DNA of 6,973 bases from Xanthobacteraceae bacterium (lineage in GTDB: Bacteria; Pseudomonadota; Alphaproteobacteria; Rhizobiales; Xanthobacteraceae): NCBI GenBank assembly GCA_030044035.1, contig JASHWN010000468.1, positions 1-6,973 on the forward strand, given 5' to 3'. Shown here one piece after another: positions 5,567-6,973 of this stretch. A program made the position numbers and the translations under genes. The notes beneath the pieces are model-generated. The model saw only the letters and a program-made list of their open reading frames with translations. It ran no database searches and was not told the DNA's origin. The number at the start of each line of letters is the position of its first letter. The first letter of the stretch is position 1.

Positions 5567-5593
5567 ACAACACCTTGAAAACCCGACTATTCC
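5567..5593 (-). promoter_or_regulatory. Candidate ECF-type promoter of the sigma/anti-sigma operon
   Basis: On the minus strand GGAAT (5593-5589), then 16 bp, then TGTTGT (5572-5567). This matches the GGAA(C/T)-N16/17-(C/T)GTT layout of ECF and EcfG-dependent alphaproteobacterial promoters. The predicted transcript start is near 5558, about 35 nt before GTG 5524. Self-activation by the encoded factor is the usual pattern; the general stress factor EcfG is an alternative. Confidence 0.38.
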
Positions 5594-5633
5594 GCAACCG
5601 TGCCGCGACGTAAACCCGGTGGCCGCCGCATGC

Positions 5634-5662
5634 TTGCTGGGCCAAACCGGCCATGCCATAGG
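5634..5662 (+). promoter_or_regulatory. Possible fabI promoter
   Basis: TTGCTG (5634-5639), 17 bp, CATAGG (5657-5662), with fabI starting 43 bp further on. The -35 is fair and the -10 weak (three of six consensus bases). The 180-bp gap to the divergent sigma gene shows no better plus-strand candidate. Confidence 0.25.
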
Positions 5663-5704
5663 AAGCGAGGGGCCGTCTGGGTAGCGTCGAGCGGGATCAG
5701 CGCA

Positions 5705-6973
5705 ATGCCGGAAGTTGCTTCGGGTCTGATGCGCGGCAAGCGCGGCCTGATCATGGGGGTGGCGAACCAGCGCTCGCTGGCCTGGGGCATCGCCAAGGCG
5801 TGCCGCTGCCATGGCGCCGAACTCGCCTTCACCTATCAGGGCGACGCACTCAGAAGGCGGGTCGAACCGCTGGCCCAGGAGGTCGGCGGCATCGTGGTCG
5901 GCGACTGCGACGTCGCCGAGCCGGCGATGATCGACGCCGTATTCGCGGCGCTGCAAGCGGCCTGGGGCGGCATCGATTTTCTGGTCCACGCCATCGCGTT
6001 CTCCGACCGCGACCAGCTCGACGGCCGCTATGTCGACACCACCGCCGACAATTTCACCAAGACCATGCTGATCAGCTGCTACTCGTTCACCGCGGTGGCG
6101 CAGCGCGCCGAAAAGATGATGCCGAACGGCGGCGCGCTATTGACGCTGACCTATTACGGCGCCGAGAAGTGGATGCCGCACTACAACGTCATGGGCGTCG
6201 CCAAGGCGGCGCTGGAAGCTTCGGTGCGCTATCTCGCTGCCGATCTCGGCACCAAGAACATCCGCGTCAACGCCATCTCGTCGGGACCGATCAAGACGCT
6301 GGCCGCCGCCGGCGTCGCCGATTTCCGCTACATCCTGCAATGGAACGAGGGCAACGCGCCGCTGCGCCGCAACGTCAGCATCGAGGAGGTCGGCGAGGCC
6401 GGCGCGTATCTGCTCTCCGACATGTCGCGCGCCGTGACCGGCGAAGTGCATCACGTCGACGCCGGCTATCACATCGTCGGCATGAAGCACCCCGACGCGC
6501 CGGATATCGTCGTCGGCGATTGCGACGTGGCGCAACCCGCGACCATCGATGCCGCATTCGCGCAGCTGCAATCGGCCTGGGGCGGCATCGACTTCGTTGT
6601 CCATGCGATCGCCTATTCGGACCGCGATCAGCTCGACGGCCGCTATGTCGATACCACCGCCGATAATTTCGCCAAGACCATGCTGATCAGCTGCTACTCG
6701 TTCACCGCGATCGCGCAGCGCGCCGAAAAGCTGATGCCGAACGGCGGCTCTCTGCTCACGCTGACCTACTACGGCGCCGAGAAGTGGATGCCGCACTATA
6801 ACGTCATGGGCGTCGCCAAGGCCGCACTCGAAGCTTCGGTGCGCTACCTCGCCGCGGATCTCGGCACCAAGAACATCCGCGTCAACGCCATCTCCTCGGG
6901 GCCGATCAAGACGCTCGCCGCCTCCGCCGTCGGCGGTTTCCGCTACATCTTGAAATGGAACGAGGAGAACGCG
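5705..6973 (+). CDS. fabI: Enoyl-ACP reductase FabI fused in frame to a second, N-truncated FabI copy (runs off the window end)
   Basis: FabI reduces trans-2-enoyl-ACP with NADH in the last step of each fatty-acid elongation cycle, in the cytosol, as a homotetramer. Module 1 (1-268) is complete: GKRGLIMGVANQRSLAWGIA with the dinucleotide motif (11-30), CDVA (68-71), and TYYGAEKWMPHYNVMGVAK with Tyr150, Tyr160 and Lys167 (Tyr-x6-Lys). SSGPIKTLA (192-200) and VHHVDAGYHIVGMKHPDAPDI (248-268) follow, the latter the usual C-terminal segment. FabI is normally about 260-275 residues and stops just after APDIS. Here there is no stop: residues 268-423 repeat residues 63-218 with 139 of 156 identical, and keep Tyr355, Tyr365 and Lys372. 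Module 2 lacks the first 62 residues, hence the glycine motif. I checked the frame through to 6973 without a stop. The start has a weak CGGGA 8 nt upstream; ATG 5729 is an alternative. Confidence 0.9.
   Translation, partial: MPEVASGLMRGKRGLIMGVANQRSLAWGIAKACRCHGAELAFTYQGDALRRRVEPLAQEVGGIVVGDCDVAEPAMIDAVFAALQAAWGGIDFLVHAIAFSDRDQLDGRYVDTTADNFTKTMLISCYSFTAVAQRAEKMMPNGGALLTLTYYGAEKWMPHYNVMGVAKAALEASVRYLAADLGTKNIRVNAISSGPIKTLAAAGVADFRYILQWNEGNAPLRRNVSIEEVGEAGAYLLSDMSRAVTGEVHHVDAGYHIVGMKHPDAPDIVVGDCDVAQPATIDAAFAQLQSAWGGIDFVVHAIAYSDRDQLDGRYVDTTADNFAKTMLISCYSFTAIAQRAEKLMPNGGSLLTLTYYGAEKWMPHYNVMGVAKAALEASVRYLAADLGTKNIRVNAISSGPIKTLAASAVGGFRYILKWNEENA
5891..6358 (+). repeat. Duplicated fabI segment, copy 1 (codons 63-218)
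   Basis: Repeats at 6506-6973 with an exact offset of 615 bp and no indel. The copies differ at 17 of 156 residues and at many synonymous sites. Two 38-base runs are identical (6057-6094 and the run covering the GTKNIRVNAIS codons). Confidence 0.95.
6506..6973 (+). repeat. Duplicated fabI segment, copy 2 (codons 268-423, truncated by the window end)
   Basis: Begins at the ATC GTC GTC GGC GAT codons, directly after the PDAPD end of module 1, and stays collinear with copy 1 to the last base of the window. Where the repeat ends lies outside the window. Confidence 0.95.

Noticed and set aside
5800..6666. Plus-strand open frame of 288 codons inside fabI
   Set aside because: Arg-rich translation with no family features; it lies in another frame of fabI, whose true frame is unmistakable.

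Overview
The window is GC-rich and reads like chromosomal DNA of an alphaproteobacterium of the order Hyphomicrobiales (Rhizobiales), most likely the Bradyrhizobium/Rhodopseudomonas side. The reasons are the protein types (a PdxH starting MNDT, an RT0821/Lpp0805-type surface lipoprotein, a zinc-finger-less DnaJ, an ECF sigma/membrane anti-sigma pair, and a FabI with a TSGLM-GKRG-like N-terminus) and a palindromic intergenic repeat of a kind I remember from those genomes. The taxonomy comes from recall of family sequences, not from a search.

Layout: 1-347 (minus) is the 5' part of pdxH. Divergent from it, with almost no space between, is a small surface lipoprotein (367-873, plus), followed by a class-B dnaJ/cbpA-like gene (1010-2011, plus). 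From 2012 to about 3899 the character changes: GC drops (roughly 50-55% in sampled parts of the first gene) and there are two orphan secreted genes facing each other. One is a His-rich protein with CxxC and CxC motifs (2189-2584, plus). The other is a lipoprotein with an HExxH zinc-peptidase signature and a 3 x 42-bp repeat linker (2678-3634, minus). A hairpin lies between them. This islet ends in a decayed second copy of the 3' end of dnaJ (3781-3899), so a dnaJ 3' end stands on both sides of the two orphans. Next come palindromic intergenic repeats (4032-4171), an anti-sigma factor (4186-4974, minus) and its ECF sigma factor (4991-5524, minus), which form an operon. Last is fabI (5705 to the window end, plus).

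The most striking feature is in fabI. The first FabI module is full length up to its usual C-terminal motif, but instead of stopping it runs in frame into a second FabI copy that begins at residue 63 of the enzyme. The second module is about 89% identical in protein, lacks the N-terminal dinucleotide-binding glycine motif, keeps the Tyr/Tyr/Lys active site, and continues past the window end. It may be a real fused tandem paralogue or a chimeric assembly join; the sequence alone cannot decide.

The housekeeping genes (vitamin B6 salvage, chaperone, fatty-acid elongation) and the envelope genes (lipoproteins, ECF/anti-sigma) have no obvious single pathway in common. The islet genes look like accessory envelope or periplasm genes inserted next to dnaJ.
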